A stretch of DNA of 6,575 nt, taken from an uncultured Lysobacterales bacterium (lineage in GTDB: Bacteria; Pseudomonadota; Gammaproteobacteria; Xanthomonadales; SZUA-36). The notes below the pieces were generated by a model, which saw nothing but the letters and a program-made list of their open reading frames with translations, was not told where the DNA came from and made no database searches. Below, in pieces: positions 5,752 to 6,575 of this stretch; within the stretch, counting starts at the first letter, position 1, and each line of letters begins with the position of its first letter. The position numbers were made by a program, and so were the translations under genes. The stretch covers positions 1-6,575 of the forward strand of contig CALKKN010000166.1 of the NCBI GenBank assembly GCA_937995275.1, in the 5' to 3' direction.

Positions 5752-6575
5752 TCAGCTGACCAGGCGCGCGGCGAGCTGCCGCTGCTCGAGCGCCGCCATC
5801 GCCGCCGCCTTGCCTTGCGCGATGGCGTCGTCGATCGTTTCCGGCCCGGTCGCCGCGCCGGCGACGAAAACGCCAGTCTTGTTGGTGAGCCCGGAGGCTG
5901 CGTAACTGTTGGCCTTGCCGATGTAGCCGTGCGGCTCCAGGTCCACGCCGAAGACCGCGGACAGGTCCGGATTGTCGACGTTCGGGTCCATGCCGATGGC
6001 GTGGACCACCATGTCAAACGGGATCGTGATGGGCCGTTTGACCAACGTGTCCTCGCCCTTGACGATCAGCTTTTCCCCGTCCGACGTCACCTCGGCGATA
6101 CGGGCCTTGATGTACTTGACCTTGAATTCCTCCTGGCTCTTCCAGTAGTACTTGGTCTCGTACAGGCCGTAAGTCCGGATGTCCATGTAGTAGATGTAGA
6201 CATGGCAGTCGGGCAGTTCCTCGCGGATCTCCATGGCCATGTTGGCGGACACCGTGCAGCAGATCTTGGAGCACCACTCACGGCCGATCTGGCGGTCGCG
6301 CGAACCCACGCACAACAGGATCGCAACGCGCTCGGGTTTGCGCCCGTCCGACGGGCAACGAACACCTTGCCCTGACGAAATCATCTGTTCGACCTGGGTG
6401 TTTGTTACGACGTCGGCAAAAGTCCCGAAACTCCATTCCGGTTTGTTGACCGGGTCAAACTGGGTGAAGCCCGTGCATAAAATCGCGGCCCCGGCCGTGA
6501 TGCTGCTGCCGTCGGACAAGGTCGCCGTGAACCGGCCCGGTTCACCGTTGAATTCGTCGACGGTCTTGCCCTGAT
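5752..6575 (-). CDS. shdrA: sHdrA: FAD-binding heterodisulfide reductase subunit A-like, C-terminal part
   Basis: Visible part is 273 residues; the frame is open to the right edge, so the start lies beyond it (bacterial sHdrA is about 345 residues). HdrA-type signatures, numbered from the first full codon, are AAILCTGFTQFD (~29-39), LCVGSRD (~87-93), EWCSKICCTVSANMA (Cys101, 105, 106) and the C-terminal flavoprotein motif GVFVAGAATGPETIDDAI (~234-251). The cysteine-rich block is the likely site of a 4Fe-4S cluster near the flavin. sHdrA is the flavin hub that exchanges electrons with a soluble acceptor and the C/B subunits. The protein ends soon after the FAD-binding motif with no added ferredoxin domain, matching the short bacterial type and unlike methanogen HdrA. 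A TTG at 6519 is not the start: homologous sequence (VDEFNGEPGRFTATL) continues upstream of it. Confidence 0.94.
   Translation of the reverse strand, partial: QGKTVDEFNGEPGRFTATLSDGSSITAGAAILCTGFTQFDPVNKPEWSFGTFADVVTNTQVEQMISSGQGVRCPSDGRKPERVAILLCVGSRDRQIGREWCSKICCTVSANMAMEIREELPDCHVYIYYMDIRTYGLYETKYYWKSQEEFKVKYIKARIAEVTSDGEKLIVKGEDTLVKRPITIPFDMVVHAIGMDPNVDNPDLSAVFGVDLEPHGYIGKANSYAASGLTNKTGVFVAGAATGPETIDDAIAQGKAAAMAALEQRQLAARLVS

Noticed and set aside
6517..6519. TTG as the start of shdrA
   Set aside because: The frame stays open to the right edge, and the residues upstream fit an HdrA protein, so the gene is cut by the window and does not start here.
1..6575. CRISPR array, tRNA, rRNA or insertion sequence
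   Set aside because: No regularly spaced short repeats, no tRNA or rRNA signatures, and no transposase frame were seen on either strand.

Overview
GC-rich bacterial DNA, most likely from a sulfur-oxidizing gammaproteobacterium. The main evidence is the right-hand two thirds, which is a minus-strand run of the sulfur-oxidizing heterodisulfide-reductase-like (sHdr) locus. A REP-type palindrome of the GGGAGCGGCTTTAGCCGC kind, common in Gammaproteobacteria, supports the placement more weakly. The genus cannot be told from this window.

Layout. Bases 1-921 (+) are the C-terminal part of an FtsX/MacB-type ABC transporter permease, cut by the left edge and carrying an in-frame 123-base direct repeat. 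It overlaps by GTGA a 374-residue AttH/CrtC-type (lipocalin-like) secreted protein, probably a lipoprotein (918-2042, +). This is the attG-attH type of pairing. Bases 2043-2147 are intergenic and hold a REP doublet, where the plus-strand pair meets the minus-strand operon tail to tail.

From 6575 down to 2148 (-) the transcriptional order is: shdrA (5' end beyond the right edge), the sHdr-associated conserved hypothetical 'hyp', shdrC2 (two 4Fe-4S motifs), shdrB2 (two CCG domains), a 153-residue hypothetical starting at GTG, and lbpA (GcvH-like lipoate-binding protein with an ESGK lipoylation site). Gaps are 11, 3, 54, -4 and 42 bases, so this is almost certainly one operon. No promoter for it is visible, because its start lies to the right of the window.

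How the genes work together (established for the sHdr family). The cytoplasmic sHdr complex oxidizes protein-bound sulfane sulfur towards sulfite, using the flavoprotein sHdrA, Fe-S electron-transfer subunits (C) and non-cubane-cluster subunits (B). LbpA carries a lipoyl group essential to the pathway. The sulfur-transfer proteins (TusA, DsrE, rhodanese), shdrC1, shdrB1 and the dedicated lipoylation genes are not in this window. The least understood parts are the 'hyp' subunit and above all the small cysteine-pair protein between shdrB2 and lbpA.
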